Program-made: the position numbers and the translations under genes
IMG/VR virus record: IMGVR_UViG_3300031111_000146
Location: 1-21,412 of that record
Reading direction: 5' to 3' (one strand)
From: a virus
Length of the DNA stretch: 21,412 nt
Notes under the pieces: model-generated
What the model was told of the DNA's origin: nothing
The model's database searches: none
What the model saw: the letters and a program-made list of their open reading frames with translations, nothing else
Shown: in pieces, positions 8,670 to 16,150 of the stretch
How positions within the stretch are numbered: the first letter of the stretch is position 1
Layout: every line of letters starts with the position of its first letter

Positions 8670-9479
8670 TTAGTCTTCGATGTAGGCTATGTCGCCAGTA
8701 CCCTGCATCGTGATGTCTGCAGTAACCACTGCATCAACTGGCGTGCTGATACTGATCCCGTGGACATCAACCATGCCTTCCCAGCGCTTCCCGGTCATGT
8801 CAGAGTCGCTATCGATGTAGAACACACCGTAGATCTCCTCCGTGCCGGTCAACGCCTGGAACATGTCAGACGATGCCCAGTATTGACTTGCGCTTGCCGA
8901 CCATTGCTTCAAGCCGTCAATGAATTCCCGCCAGTCGCCAGCGCTTTCAAAGCACGTCACATCATGTGTGTCGTAGCTCACGTCTAGCGACCAGTTAGAG
9001 AACCCACCAACCTGCTCAAGACGGTAACATCGCACGTCATCGACGTAGATGTCCGAACCCGTACCAGCAATGAACGACGCCTTCAGCTGGCGCGTCCCCG
9101 TTGGAGTCGCCCGCCGAATCACGCTATAGCGCTTCCAACTTGAAGCCCCAGTCCCGATGGTGTCTGTCCCACTCGACAGCACAGACCCGCCAGAAGTCAG
9201 GAAACTCAGCTTGACGTAGGATGTCCCCGTAGGATCGGCACTGCCCGCCACTTTGCACATGGCACTCAGCACGTAGTACTGGTTGTAGACAGCTGTTCCC
9301 GTCTGAGACATCGTTGTAGCGCCAGTGACGAAGGCAGAACCCGTACCATCCCAACAGCCGGTCGTCTTTGCCTCGCCTTTTGTCCAGTTGGATACACCAG
9401 TCGCGAAACTCGCGTTGGAGAGTAGGCTAGAACCAGTTGTCTGGCTCCAGAAGGCCCCATCTTTACCCGAGAAGGCCAT
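8670..9479 (-). CDS. Tail-tube paralogue with inserted carbohydrate-binding-like domain (269 aa)
   Basis: This is probably a decorated form of the major tail (tube) protein. Residues about 1-15 and 156-269 match the shorter tail-tube protein encoded just before it; both share NWS(L/I)D, DWREF(I/L)DGLKQWS, PVD and a glycine-rich end. Between them lies an added region of about 135 residues (about 18-154; DNA 9428-9015). It starts NASFATGVSNWTKG and ends SDIYVDDVRCYRL, the opening and closing pattern of CBM4_9-like jelly-roll domains. ATG at 9479 has a strong AAGGAGG site. It may mix with the short form along the tail or replace it at specific positions. A tube role follows from homology to the neighbour; sugar binding is inference from the fold-like pattern. 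Confidence 0.8.
   Translation of the reverse strand: MAFSGKDGAFWSQTTGSSLLSNASFATGVSNWTKGEAKTTGCWDGTGSAFVTGATTMSQTGTAVYNQYYVLSAMCKVAGSADPTGTSYVKLSFLTSGGSVLSSGTDTIGTGASSWKRYSVIRRATPTGTRQLKASFIAGTGSDIYVDDVRCYRLEQVGGFSNWSLDVSYDTHDVTCFESAGDWREFIDGLKQWSASASQYWASSDMFQALTGTEEIYGVFYIDSDSDMTGKRWEGMVDVHGISISTPVDAVVTADITMQGTGDIAYIED
9015..9428 (-). other. CBM-like jelly-roll insert within tail-tube paralogue
   Basis: This segment encodes residues about 18-155 of the second tail-tube protein and has no counterpart in the first. It has NASF near its start, alternating short beta-strand segments (YYVLSAMCKV, YVKLSFLTSGG, WKRYSVI, QLKASFIAG) and a closing IYVDDVR. That layout is usual for carbohydrate-binding modules of the CBM4_9 superfamily. 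The ligand cannot be predicted. Confidence 0.65.
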
Positions 9480-9490
9480 GGGCTACCTCC

Positions 9491-9898
9491 TTAGCTGTAC
9501 GCCAGCGCGCCGTTGCCCTGGAACGTGAAGGAAACGTCTACAGATCCATCTACAGGCGCACTAACGCTTGTCGCGTGCGCGTAGACATCTCCGTAGAAGT
9601 AGTGAGTACCATCGACGTAGCATTCCAGTTCAAGTTTCGCTGGTGTCAAAAGTGCCGTGATGATCACTTGCTGACCGTTCGCGTCGGTGTCGTACTCCCA
9701 GTGCCCGTCAAAGCTTCCCGACCACTGCTTCAATCCATCAAGGAACTCTCGCCAGTCATCCGCACTGTCGAACGTGGTCACGTCGATCGTGTCGTAGCCG
9801 ATATCAATGGACCAGTTCTTGATCGCAGCAACGGTCTGGCAAGAACCCCCGCCATCCGTATCAATCTTGACATTGCCGCTCTTGCCAGCAAGTGCCAT
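9491..9898 (-). CDS. Major tail (tube) protein, short form (135 aa)
   Basis: This is probably the main tail-tube subunit. It is small and beta-rich, with KNWSIDIGYDTIDVTTFDSA near residues 27-46, DWREFLDGLKQWSG after that, and a C-terminal strand set ending SVDVSFTFQGNGALAYS. This pattern fits the TP901/lambda V-type tail-tube fold. It sits between the tail terminator and the chaperones, as expected for the tube gene. ATG at 9898 has a GGAGG site six bases upstream. It is closely related to the following 269-residue gene, which shares the same core, so this is a tandem duplication. No sheath gene is present, favouring a non-contractile tail. Confidence 0.82.
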   Translation of the reverse strand: MALAGKSGNVKIDTDGGGSCQTVAAIKNWSIDIGYDTIDVTTFDSADDWREFLDGLKQWSGSFDGHWEYDTDANGQQVIITALLTPAKLELECYVDGTHYFYGDVYAHATSVSAPVDGSVDVSFTFQGNGALAYS

Positions 9899-9907
9899 CG
9901 CTACCTC

Positions 9908-10384
9908 CTATGTCTTATCCAAGACGGCCTCGTAGCGCACACTGCAATACCACTCTTCCTTCTCGGTATCGAGATTCACACGCTTCAGTGGGCCGATTAC
10001 TGAGTTCCGGTTTGGCCGGGTCATCTCTCTGAGAGTCCAGCCATCAAGCGTCATCGAACAGCCGTCATAGACGGCCAATAGCTTTTCCATGGAATCTTCA
10101 AGCGCCGTCGACACTTTGTTCGTAGGCATCGACAAGCCCTTGAAGGTGATGAGGACAGTCTCTGAATCTGGAACTTGGTTGTTGTCGAACGTATAGTCTG
10201 CGTTGGACGAAACTACGTCGTAGATCCAGCCAGGCTTTGCCACATAGTCTGCGTCCGTATGCTCATCGAGCAGACCGCCGTGATCTAGGAATGCCGAGCC
10301 AGACTTGAACCCAGTCGCATCTACGTCGCGAAGACGCCAGATCTCGTACTTGACTTGTCTTCGAGGATCTCCACTGGCTGCCAT
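9908..10384 (-). CDS. Tail terminator/completion protein (158 aa)
   Basis: This is probably the tail terminator (lambda U-like) that caps the tail tube and joins it to the neck. The call rests mainly on position: between a gp10-like protein and the tail-tube gene. The mixed alpha/beta layout also fits, with an ETVLITFKGL strand, a helix around ALEDSMEKLLAVYDG, and a final strand ending WYCSVRYEAVLDKT. Its ATG shares one base with the previous stop (TAATG), so the two genes are translationally coupled. No catalytic motif is seen or expected. Confidence 0.6.
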   Translation of the reverse strand: MAASGDPRRQVKYEIWRLRDVDATGFKSGSAFLDHGGLLDEHTDADYVAKPGWIYDVVSSNADYTFDNNQVPDSETVLITFKGLSMPTNKVSTALEDSMEKLLAVYDGCSMTLDGWTLREMTRPNRNSVIGPLKRVNLDTEKEEWYCSVRYEAVLDKT

Positions 10385-10809
10385 TAGATGGGAGCAGGCT
10401 CACTGATGTCGAGCCCAGGGAAGGAACCCCGAACAGAATTCGCTGCACGCCGCATGTAGTAGCTCGGCCCCACACCGGCCTCTTCGTGATACCAAGCGTA
10501 GTCTTCCCCGTCTGACTTGCGTTGTGTGCGAGCCACAACAAGAGCCTCATTAGGACCAGCCCTCAAACCCGTCGCGTTGTCGAAAGTGTTCCCGTCCTTG
10601 TCAGAGACCGTCCACGTCGAGTCTGTCTCGCCCGGCCCGACAACATGAATGCTCTTCACGAGCTGATGCTTGTCCTTGCCGCAGTTTGCCTGGGCCTCGT
10701 TTGCCAATGCAGTCGCCGCCTCGACAAGCTGGGAATCTGCCTCTCCCAGCGCCAAGTCTCTAACTGCCAAAGCAGCAATGGCCTTCGCATCGAAAAGAGG
10801 CTTACTCAT
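10384..10809 (-). CDS. HK97 gp10-like neck/tail completion protein (141 aa)
   Basis: This is likely an HK97-gp10-like protein that acts at the head-tail joint. The N-terminal helix (VEAATALANEAQANCG) is followed by KHQLVKSIHVVG, where family members have a conserved 'G-L-K-S-I' type strand. Near the C-terminus, DYAWYHEEAGVGPSYYMRRA matches the usual 'YA-x-x-x-E-x-G' motif followed by a helix. I use ATG at 10809 (MSKPLFDAKA), which overlaps the previous gene by eight bases; the farther start at 10842 would overlap it much more. Confidence 0.68.
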   Translation of the reverse strand: MSKPLFDAKAIAALAVRDLALGEADSQLVEAATALANEAQANCGKDKHQLVKSIHVVGPGETDSTWTVSDKDGNTFDNATGLRAGPNEALVVARTQRKSDGEDYAWYHEEAGVGPSYYMRRAANSVRGSFPGLDISEPAPI

Positions 10810-11203
10810 TGGTCGCCCCTCGTTCCGCCATCCGAACGGCATACAAGCCAGCTACCTCTTGAAACTCCTGGTACTCATACACCGTCGAATCCCACTCCAC
10901 GATGTCACCAGCTTCCGGCTCGGAGGACAGCTCTGAAGCCTTGAACATCACCATGACATCAGAGTCCGAAATCTTCCCAGCCGAAGCCTCAATCATCTTC
11001 TCGCTGTAGTGGCCGATGAGTACGTCTGAGATCGATCCAGAGCTACTCCAAGCCTCTGTGTAGCCAGCGTCGGGGTTCCCAGTGGTCGTCAACCCAGACT
11101 TGTACGTAATCGACGTTGGGGCTACGTTGGTCAGACCCAATCCATCGGCAACATTCTGCAGATGGGTCAGGACTATCGCACCGTAGTTGTCAAGCAGTGC
11201 CAT
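10802..11203 (-). CDS. Head closure (stopper) protein (133 aa)
   Basis: This is probably the head-closure protein that seals the connector channel after DNA packaging (SPP1 gp16 / H-T joining type). Evidence is gene order (after the adaptor, before gp10-like) and a small beta-barrel-like pattern: ISDVLIGHYSEKMIEASAGK, then SDVMVMFKASEL, PEAGDIVEWDSTVYEYQEFQEV and a closing strand. The stretch 'GD-x-V-x-W-x-x-x-x-Y' is common in these proteins. It starts at ATG 11203, sharing one base with the upstream stop (TAATG). Sequence similarity is weak, so the role is a context-based call. Confidence 0.58.
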   Translation of the reverse strand: MALLDNYGAIVLTHLQNVADGLGLTNVAPTSITYKSGLTTTGNPDAGYTEAWSSSGSISDVLIGHYSEKMIEASAGKISDSDVMVMFKASELSSEPEAGDIVEWDSTVYEYQEFQEVAGLYAVRMAERGATNE

Positions 11204-11625
11204 TACAGAGCATCCCAACGCTTCTCGGTGTAGTCCTCGAAGTCAGACTCGGTGTAGGCTGTGGTCAGCGTGTAGTCTGTCCGGTCCCTGCCGTAGAGAT
11301 CGATCTTCTGCTGGAGTTGCGTCATCTGCATCGACGCATCAGCTTGCGCCAATTCCTCGTACTCCTTGGCCATCTCCATCGCAGCCTTGCGAGCAGAGGT
11401 AGGGTCGACATAGACCTCACCGAAGAAGCGTGTCGTGATCAGCTTCTTAAACGAAGCCGCCACGTTGCGCCAGCCAACAGCAGCTGACTGGAAGACGTTC
11501 TGGTCTCCCAGCGTCAGAAACGCATCAATCTCGGAATCAGTCCATGTCCACGAGCCAGTAACCGTATCGTCCAACAGGAGTCGAACTTGACCCCGGCTCG
11601 TGGAGACATCATACGTATGAGCCAT
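11203..11625 (-). CDS. Head-tail adaptor / connector protein (140 aa)
   Basis: This is likely the first head-tail connector protein (HK97 gp6 / SPP1 gp15-like) that docks under the portal. Early residues read RGQVRLLLDDTVTGSWTWTD, followed by SEIDAFLTLGDQNVFQSAAV, a helical arrangement typical of gp6-like adaptors ('R-x-L-L-D-D ... F-x-D-x-E-I-x-x-x-L'). Further helices run through AAMEMAKEYEELAQAD and end in an acidic tail. Its ATG shares one base with the previous stop. The call combines motif pattern with position in the neck cluster. Confidence 0.7.
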   Translation of the reverse strand: MAHTYDVSTSRGQVRLLLDDTVTGSWTWTDSEIDAFLTLGDQNVFQSAAVGWRNVAASFKKLITTRFFGEVYVDPTSARKAAMEMAKEYEELAQADASMQMTQLQQKIDLYGRDRTDYTLTTAYTESDFEDYTEKRWDAL

Positions 11626-11912
11626 TACATGTAGGCCACGTAGAGCTTCGCCGGGAAGTTCGAGCCGGTGATGTAGAGTGCGTCACGGAAGAACAGCCCA
11701 TTACTAGGGAGGTTATGCCGTGCAGCGCCGCCCGTTGTGCCAAACCCGATGTCGCCCCAAATCTCCGTTCCCGTCATCGTTTGCTCGCGGAACTGAATCG
11801 TCTCCACGGCAGACGAATCCGATGGGATCACATACCCCAGCAGATACCCATCACCATTCTTGATCCGTCGAGGGCCAGTCACTAGGAGACTAGGATATTT
11901 CCCGATACTCAT
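11625..11912 (-). CDS. Small beta-rich protein of unknown function, head/neck region (95 aa)
   Basis: I do not recognise a family. The protein starts MSIGKYPSLLVTGPRR and ends FFRDALYITGSNFPAKLYVAYM. It has many short predicted beta strands, no transmembrane segment and no cysteine. It has the best ribosome site in the window (AAGGAGGT, four bases before ATG 11912), but that site can be buried in a hairpin, so its translation may be controlled. Lying between the fibre-like gene and the adaptor, it could be a partner or tip piece of the fibre or a small capsid accessory protein. Either role is a guess. Confidence 0.72.
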   Translation of the reverse strand: MSIGKYPSLLVTGPRRIKNGDGYLLGYVIPSDSSAVETIQFREQTMTGTEIWGDIGFGTTGGAARHNLPSNGLFFRDALYITGSNFPAKLYVAYM

Positions 11913-11916
11913 AGAA

Positions 11917-11929
11917 CCTCCTTGGGAGG
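11917..11929 (-). promoter_or_regulatory. Hairpin burying the ribosome site of the 95-residue gene
   Basis: On the minus strand the RNA reads CCUCC CAA GGAGG. The five-base stem pairs the core of the AAGGAGGU ribosome site (11923-11916) with bases just upstream, leaving a three-base loop. This would mask the site unless it is opened by a ribosome, a protein or rearranged pairing. Confidence 0.55.
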
Positions 11930-11931
11930 GG

Positions 11932-11955
11932 GCGGAGGGGCCGGAGCCCCTCCGC
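11932..11955 (-). promoter_or_regulatory. Strong 10-bp intergenic hairpin after the fibre gene
   Basis: Plus-strand arms gcggaggggc and gcccctccgc pair perfectly around a four-base loop (cgga). It lies two bases from the hairpin at 11917-11929, inside the 95-base gap between the fibre-like gene and the 95-residue gene. On the plus strand it is followed by tttta, but on the transcribed minus strand no T-run follows, so termination of the operon is not expected by the simple intrinsic rule. Confidence 0.65.
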
Positions 11956-12007
11956 TTTTAGGCCGAGAGGGATGTGAGCCGTAGCCCACAGAGGGCCATT
12001 ACCCTGT

Positions 12008-15007
12008 CTAGTCCTCGTAAGTGACTTCGAACTCAACCGCCCAGGTAGGATTGTTGGTTGCTCCGGCGTCGTCCGTAATCAAGATGCCGACGATGTCGTC
12101 AGCGTCACACGCAATGGCTGTCGCAAGCGCAAACTTGTCGTTGAACTGCGAGGCAGCCCAAGACAATTCGGCTGAGAACGTCCCATCGGTGAAGTTGGCA
12201 ACTACGAACTTGATGATCTGATCGTGGACTGTTGCGCCCATGTCAGTAACCCGCACATCAACGATCTCGCACTTGTACGGAGCCTGCCAGGAATCCGTAG
12301 TAGGAATCCCAATGATAGGCTCGTCCTTATTCGTGCTGTCAATGAGTGGTGTTTGAGTTAGCTGCGCATCAGTAATCACATACTGAATCCAGTACGCCTC
12401 TTCGCCGTCGATGGTTCTGACTACCCAGTCCGACGGAGGCGCGAACGTGATCGTGCCAGTACGCTGAAGCGTCTGTGTTCCAGTTGTGGCGCCGGTCGAA
12501 GTGTTGTCGAATACGGTCAAGTCCGCCCACGAGGACGCACCGTCACTGTATTGCCACTTGCCGCCAGCGCCGCCCCACGTTGCCATCGCGCCAGTTCCGG
12601 TAGCCAGATCGTTGAAGGCTACATAGCAGAACTGCTCGTCGAATCCGATGGCAAATGCGTCATCTGCTTCCTCTGCGTCTGCATCAGGGAGAAGCTGGTA
12701 ATTGGCTGTCCAATCTGCCCCGGCCGACAACAGCGCTGACGTACTCAGATCGTCCCATGTAGTTGAAGTCTTGTCGTAGACCTTGCACAGAACGTCATTG
12801 TCGCCAGCCGCGCCGTCGTTGTAATCGTGCGTCGTGATGTCGACCGTTGAACCGACCATGCCGCCGCCGTTGGTAGCCGTACCGTCCGTATCTTCACCAA
12901 CCATCCCGCCAGCAAACGGCAAAATCGTAGTGAAGGTATTGGTCGTCAGAACGTCGGCTGTCGCATCCACAAAGTCAGGAATGGTAAGCGCAGCAGAGGC
13001 ATGGGTCTGGTTATCCGAGTCAACCGTCAGGTCAGCATCGCCATCATCGACGATGAACGAAGCGCCCTGTACGGACCCAGCAAACAAGACATTCCCACTG
13101 GCGACTTCCAGCGCATACGGCGCTGTGATCGTTACCGAGCCACCGGCAGCTGGTTCGCCTGCGATGTAAACCGTAGACGCCTTGGCGACCGTGACCGCAC
13201 TGGAATCAGTTTGCGTTGGTTGGCCGATGTACAACCCCATACCGCTCATATCCGTCACGCCGGTCGATCCCGTAAGGGTGGTCGTGCCAGGAGACAGGCT
13301 GAGCAATCTGTGAGTCGACCCGTTGGCCGCTGCAAACGTCGCTGGAGCACCAGTCAAGGTAACATTCGCCATCTGGTCCGTCGTTACACGAGAATCAACT
13401 TCAACGATCTTCGTAGTCCCGTCGTAAACCTCAAGCGCAGCATCGGTATCAGACTTGATAACGACATCAGTGGCAGCAGTCGCAACGTCCAACTCGCCGC
13501 CATCCAAGTCGAAATCACCGTCAATCTGAAGGTTGCCGCCCTGATCCAGGCTGGCCACTTCCGTTCCCTTGCCGTCAGGCAAGAAGGACAGCCGATAGTC
13601 CGTCGAAGTCTCGACATCGAGGAAGATCGACATGTCGTAGTCGGTCGTGGTGTCGTGGTCGTAGCCACTGAAGATCAGATAGCCGGAATCCTGATCGGAC
13701 CCGGTGGTCGTGTTATCGATAAGCAAGTCAAGCTGGGCTGCCCCAACCAATCCGATATTGCTCGCGGAGACCAACCCGTAGTCCCAGCCCGAACCAACGT
13801 CTAGCGCATGGGCCGTCTCTCCGCCTTCCTGTGTCATGGCACCAAAGCGAGCGCCGTAGATATTCAGGTTGGCATCGCCGTCCCCAATTGCCGCAACGTC
13901 GAACAGAACCAAGTTGTTCGTTCCTGCCGTCGCCGCACCAATCGTCGGATCGAAGTAGATTCCACGATAGGTTGACGCCACTCCCGTTCCATAGACTGGT
14001 GTGGTGAAACACATGTCAATCAAGTTGACCGTGTTGGCCACCGTGGGGATTCCCACTGTTGGATTGATGTCAAGGAAGATGCTTGTCGGAGTATTCGACG
14101 TATGTGCCGGAACCGTTCCAGAGATGGCCGTGTACGTTTTGCTGCTTCCAGCAGACTGGTCGGCACAATCAAGCGTGATTGTCCCGGCTGCGGTTGCGTT
14201 CGCAATCGTTCCGCCATCCACTGAGAACGTCGAGTCAATCTGCAACGCACCTGCACTTGTCAGATTAAAGACTTCTGTCTCATGGTTGTTGATTGTGAAG
14301 TCGTTGCCATTGGCTTCCGACTCAAGAATCCACGTATCCGTATTGTCGCCGCCCGCATCCGCATCTAGCGTCAGCGAAGCATCGCCCGTTGTATCGTGAT
14401 CGGAAGCGACAATCTGGAAATCGATTCCCGTATCGTCATCGCCTGTCAGAACTACATCTCCATCCGTCGAGTTGACAAGTGTTTCGTCATTCTCAAGGAT
14501 GAAGTCGTAGTTGTGCGCAATGGCCGTAGCCGAACCACCAGCAGTGATCTCAGGATCATCATCGTCTTCCCATCCGATGAACCAATAGGAATCCCCATCG
14601 TCATCTTCCGAGAAGAAAAATGGCTGCGTCTCGCCGTTGAAGTAACCGAAATCGGCATCCGTCGTAACAATGCCAAAACCAGGTACGTCCACTGCGCTAC
14701 CAGCAGGCATGTCAAGGATCAGGCAGTTTGCATTGGCGTCAGCCGTTGTCCACTCCAACGTAATTGGGCTGTCCGTGCCGAACCCGAGATCGAGATCGTC
14801 GTATACCTCCCAGTTTCCGCTGGAATCGATTAGTTCGACTTCGTTGCCGTAGGTGCCGACTGCCAACGAGTTGGAGAACGACAGGTCTGTGAACCGCGTG
14901 TACCCGCCAATCTCTTCCTCTGCAGGAGCAGTGTCCTGTAGAACCGCAAACCCAAGGAACCCAACAACAGCGGCAAGGACGAGGGTAGCAATCGTGTTGA
15001 AATTCAT
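12008..15007 (-). CDS. Large acidic fibre-like virion protein with N-terminal hydrophobic signal (999 aa)
   Basis: This is probably an exposed fibre or adhesin, perhaps attached to the head. Residues 6-23 are strongly hydrophobic (TLVLAAVVGFLGFAVL), followed by APA at 27-29 and an acidic stretch, which looks like a signal peptide or membrane anchor. The remainder is rich in Asp, Thr, Gly and Ala with repeated short beta stretches, such as LQIDGDFDLDGGELDV, typical of beta-helical or beta-prism fibres. Residues about 818-888 resemble a module found in many phage baseplate and fibre proteins (TFAPPSDWVVR, then GEEAYWIQYVITDAQL). ATG at 15007 has a GGAGG site. Its place directly after the capsid gene suggests a head fibre rather than a tail fibre. 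Family not identified; the signal is odd for a virion protein. Confidence 0.75.
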   Translation of the reverse strand: MNFNTIATLVLAAVVGFLGFAVLQDTAPAEEEIGGYTRFTDLSFSNSLAVGTYGNEVELIDSSGNWEVYDDLDLGFGTDSPITLEWTTADANANCLILDMPAGSAVDVPGFGIVTTDADFGYFNGETQPFFFSEDDDGDSYWFIGWEDDDDPEITAGGSATAIAHNYDFILENDETLVNSTDGDVVLTGDDDTGIDFQIVASDHDTTGDASLTLDADAGGDNTDTWILESEANGNDFTINNHETEVFNLTSAGALQIDSTFSVDGGTIANATAAGTITLDCADQSAGSSKTYTAISGTVPAHTSNTPTSIFLDINPTVGIPTVANTVNLIDMCFTTPVYGTGVASTYRGIYFDPTIGAATAGTNNLVLFDVAAIGDGDANLNIYGARFGAMTQEGGETAHALDVGSGWDYGLVSASNIGLVGAAQLDLLIDNTTTGSDQDSGYLIFSGYDHDTTTDYDMSIFLDVETSTDYRLSFLPDGKGTEVASLDQGGNLQIDGDFDLDGGELDVATAATDVVIKSDTDAALEVYDGTTKIVEVDSRVTTDQMANVTLTGAPATFAAANGSTHRLLSLSPGTTTLTGSTGVTDMSGMGLYIGQPTQTDSSAVTVAKASTVYIAGEPAAGGSVTITAPYALEVASGNVLFAGSVQGASFIVDDGDADLTVDSDNQTHASAALTIPDFVDATADVLTTNTFTTILPFAGGMVGEDTDGTATNGGGMVGSTVDITTHDYNDGAAGDNDVLCKVYDKTSTTWDDLSTSALLSAGADWTANYQLLPDADAEEADDAFAIGFDEQFCYVAFNDLATGTGAMATWGGAGGKWQYSDGASSWADLTVFDNTSTGATTGTQTLQRTGTITFAPPSDWVVRTIDGEEAYWIQYVITDAQLTQTPLIDSTNKDEPIIGIPTTDSWQAPYKCEIVDVRVTDMGATVHDQIIKFVVANFTDGTFSAELSWAASQFNDKFALATAIACDADDIVGILITDDAGATNNPTWAVEFEVTYED

Positions 15008-15018
15008 ATTGCCTCCAT

Positions 15019-15033
15019 TGGGGCTATGCCCCA
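15019..15033 (-). promoter_or_regulatory. Short hairpin between capsid and fibre genes
   Basis: The plus-strand sequence tggggc tat gcccca forms a six-base-pair stem with a three-base loop, inside the 33-base gap and just upstream of the GGAGG site of the fibre gene. No T-run follows on the minus strand. It may protect the end of the abundant capsid message or lower fibre translation. Confidence 0.45.
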
Positions 15034-15040
15034 GTCCTTG

Positions 15041-16138
15041 CTAAGTCGAACCAGCAACCCACGCCTTGGGATCAAGAAGACTTCCACCAAAGATCTGGCG
15101 GATCTTCATACGGTTCTCGTCGAACCCGAAATTGTGCCCGGTGTTCGGTTGCTCATAGAAGAACTCAGGACCAGCCGAGCCATTCCACAAACCAGCTTCC
15201 ATCGTGTTAGCGCCCAGCGCCGGATCAGCCATGATGTACCAGTGCGTCGAAGTGATGTACGGCGTATGGATGATCTCAAGGTTCATGAGCGGATTGATAC
15301 GGTTGTTCGCATCCTCCGCAACGTGATCCGATCCCAGGATAGCCTGCGCGTTCATCAACTCAGACGTATGGACGATGAGATACTTCGGAATGTACATCAC
15401 CGGCACGTAATTGCTGTCCGTGAAAGTCGTGGACGAATCAAGCGCCGTTTGCTGAAGCATCTTCTCAACAGCCGTCTCAAGATTGGCCGTAGTCAGTCCC
15501 GTCGAAGTCATCGTGTTGTAGAACGTGGTGCTGTCAACAGAACCGATCGTTCCGAAGATCGCATTGCCGTCATACGCATTCGGCTTGGCGTCCAAGCACG
15601 TATAGAAGAAGAAGTACTCATACGTGCGAGCCGCTGCCGCGCCCATCTTCTGCGCTGCCTGATCCAGAAGTCGCAGGTCGTCATACGTCGACGCCTCAAA
15701 CGAATAGCCGAACAGCTTGCCGTACTTGGCAGGCGTCCAACTGATCTGGTCGTCCGAGAAGTCTCCTTCCAGGTAAGGCATCTTCTCCTCAACCTGGGGC
15801 AGACGATCCATCCCGCCCGTGATGATCCCGTAGTAGGTACGGAAGTCATTCACGCTCTGCGTGCTAGAGATCAACTTCGGCCACTGTGCGGGCCATTCGT
15901 TGTACCCCTTGTATAGCTTCTTGTGGATGCGGTCGAGCGTCAGCGAGTCAAAGGCGTCCGCGCCAATGGCTTCGCGAATGGCCACAACCGGCATCTTCCC
16001 AGCAACAGTGGGCTTGTCCTCAAGGAACTGCAGAAAGTCGCGTGCGCTCTCTGTCAACTCGATATCAAGACCATCCCACTTGCGAAGCGATCCTTCGCTC
16101 GCCGTTGCCTCTTCTTTCACTAGAATGTTATCAGCCAT
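15041..16138 (-). CDS. Major capsid protein (365 aa)
   Basis: This is the likely major head protein, building the icosahedral shell. Its length fits HK97-fold capsid proteins. Features include a polar N-terminal arm (to about residue 70), an extended stretch around EEKMPYLEGDFSDDQISWTP, the helix DDLRLLDQAAQKMGAAAARTYEYFFF that matches the long spine-helix region of Mu gpT-like and related capsids, and a C-terminal beta section (HWYIMADPALGANTMEAGLW, MKIRQIFGGSLLDPKAWV). It follows the protease/scaffold and decoration genes, as expected. ATG at 16138 has a strong GGAGG site. No long cleavable delta domain is evident, which agrees with scaffold being encoded by the separate upstream gene. Confidence 0.9.
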   Translation of the reverse strand: MADNILVKEEATASEGSLRKWDGLDIELTESARDFLQFLEDKPTVAGKMPVVAIREAIGADAFDSLTLDRIHKKLYKGYNEWPAQWPKLISSTQSVNDFRTYYGIITGGMDRLPQVEEKMPYLEGDFSDDQISWTPAKYGKLFGYSFEASTYDDLRLLDQAAQKMGAAAARTYEYFFFYTCLDAKPNAYDGNAIFGTIGSVDSTTFYNTMTSTGLTTANLETAVEKMLQQTALDSSTTFTDSNYVPVMYIPKYLIVHTSELMNAQAILGSDHVAEDANNRINPLMNLEIIHTPYITSTHWYIMADPALGANTMEAGLWNGSAGPEFFYEQPNTGHNFGFDENRMKIRQIFGGSLLDPKAWVAGST

Positions 16139-16150
16139 GCTTGGCCTCCA

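Noticed and set aside
11932-11960. Plus-strand intrinsic terminator (stem followed by tttta)
   Set aside because: No plus-strand gene exists upstream for it to end, and the coding strand has no T-run after the stem; kept only as a hairpin.
13001-13804. 267-codon open frame on the plus strand opposite the fibre gene
   Set aside because: Arginine-rich shadow sequence of an Asp-rich gene; no recognisable features.
12008-15007. Diversity-generating retroelement target in the fibre gene
   Set aside because: No reverse transcriptase gene and no obvious template/variable repeat pair was seen in the window.
15026-15916. 296-codon open frame on the plus strand opposite the capsid gene
   Set aside because: The capsid protein is convincing on the minus strand; this frame is an arginine-rich shadow.
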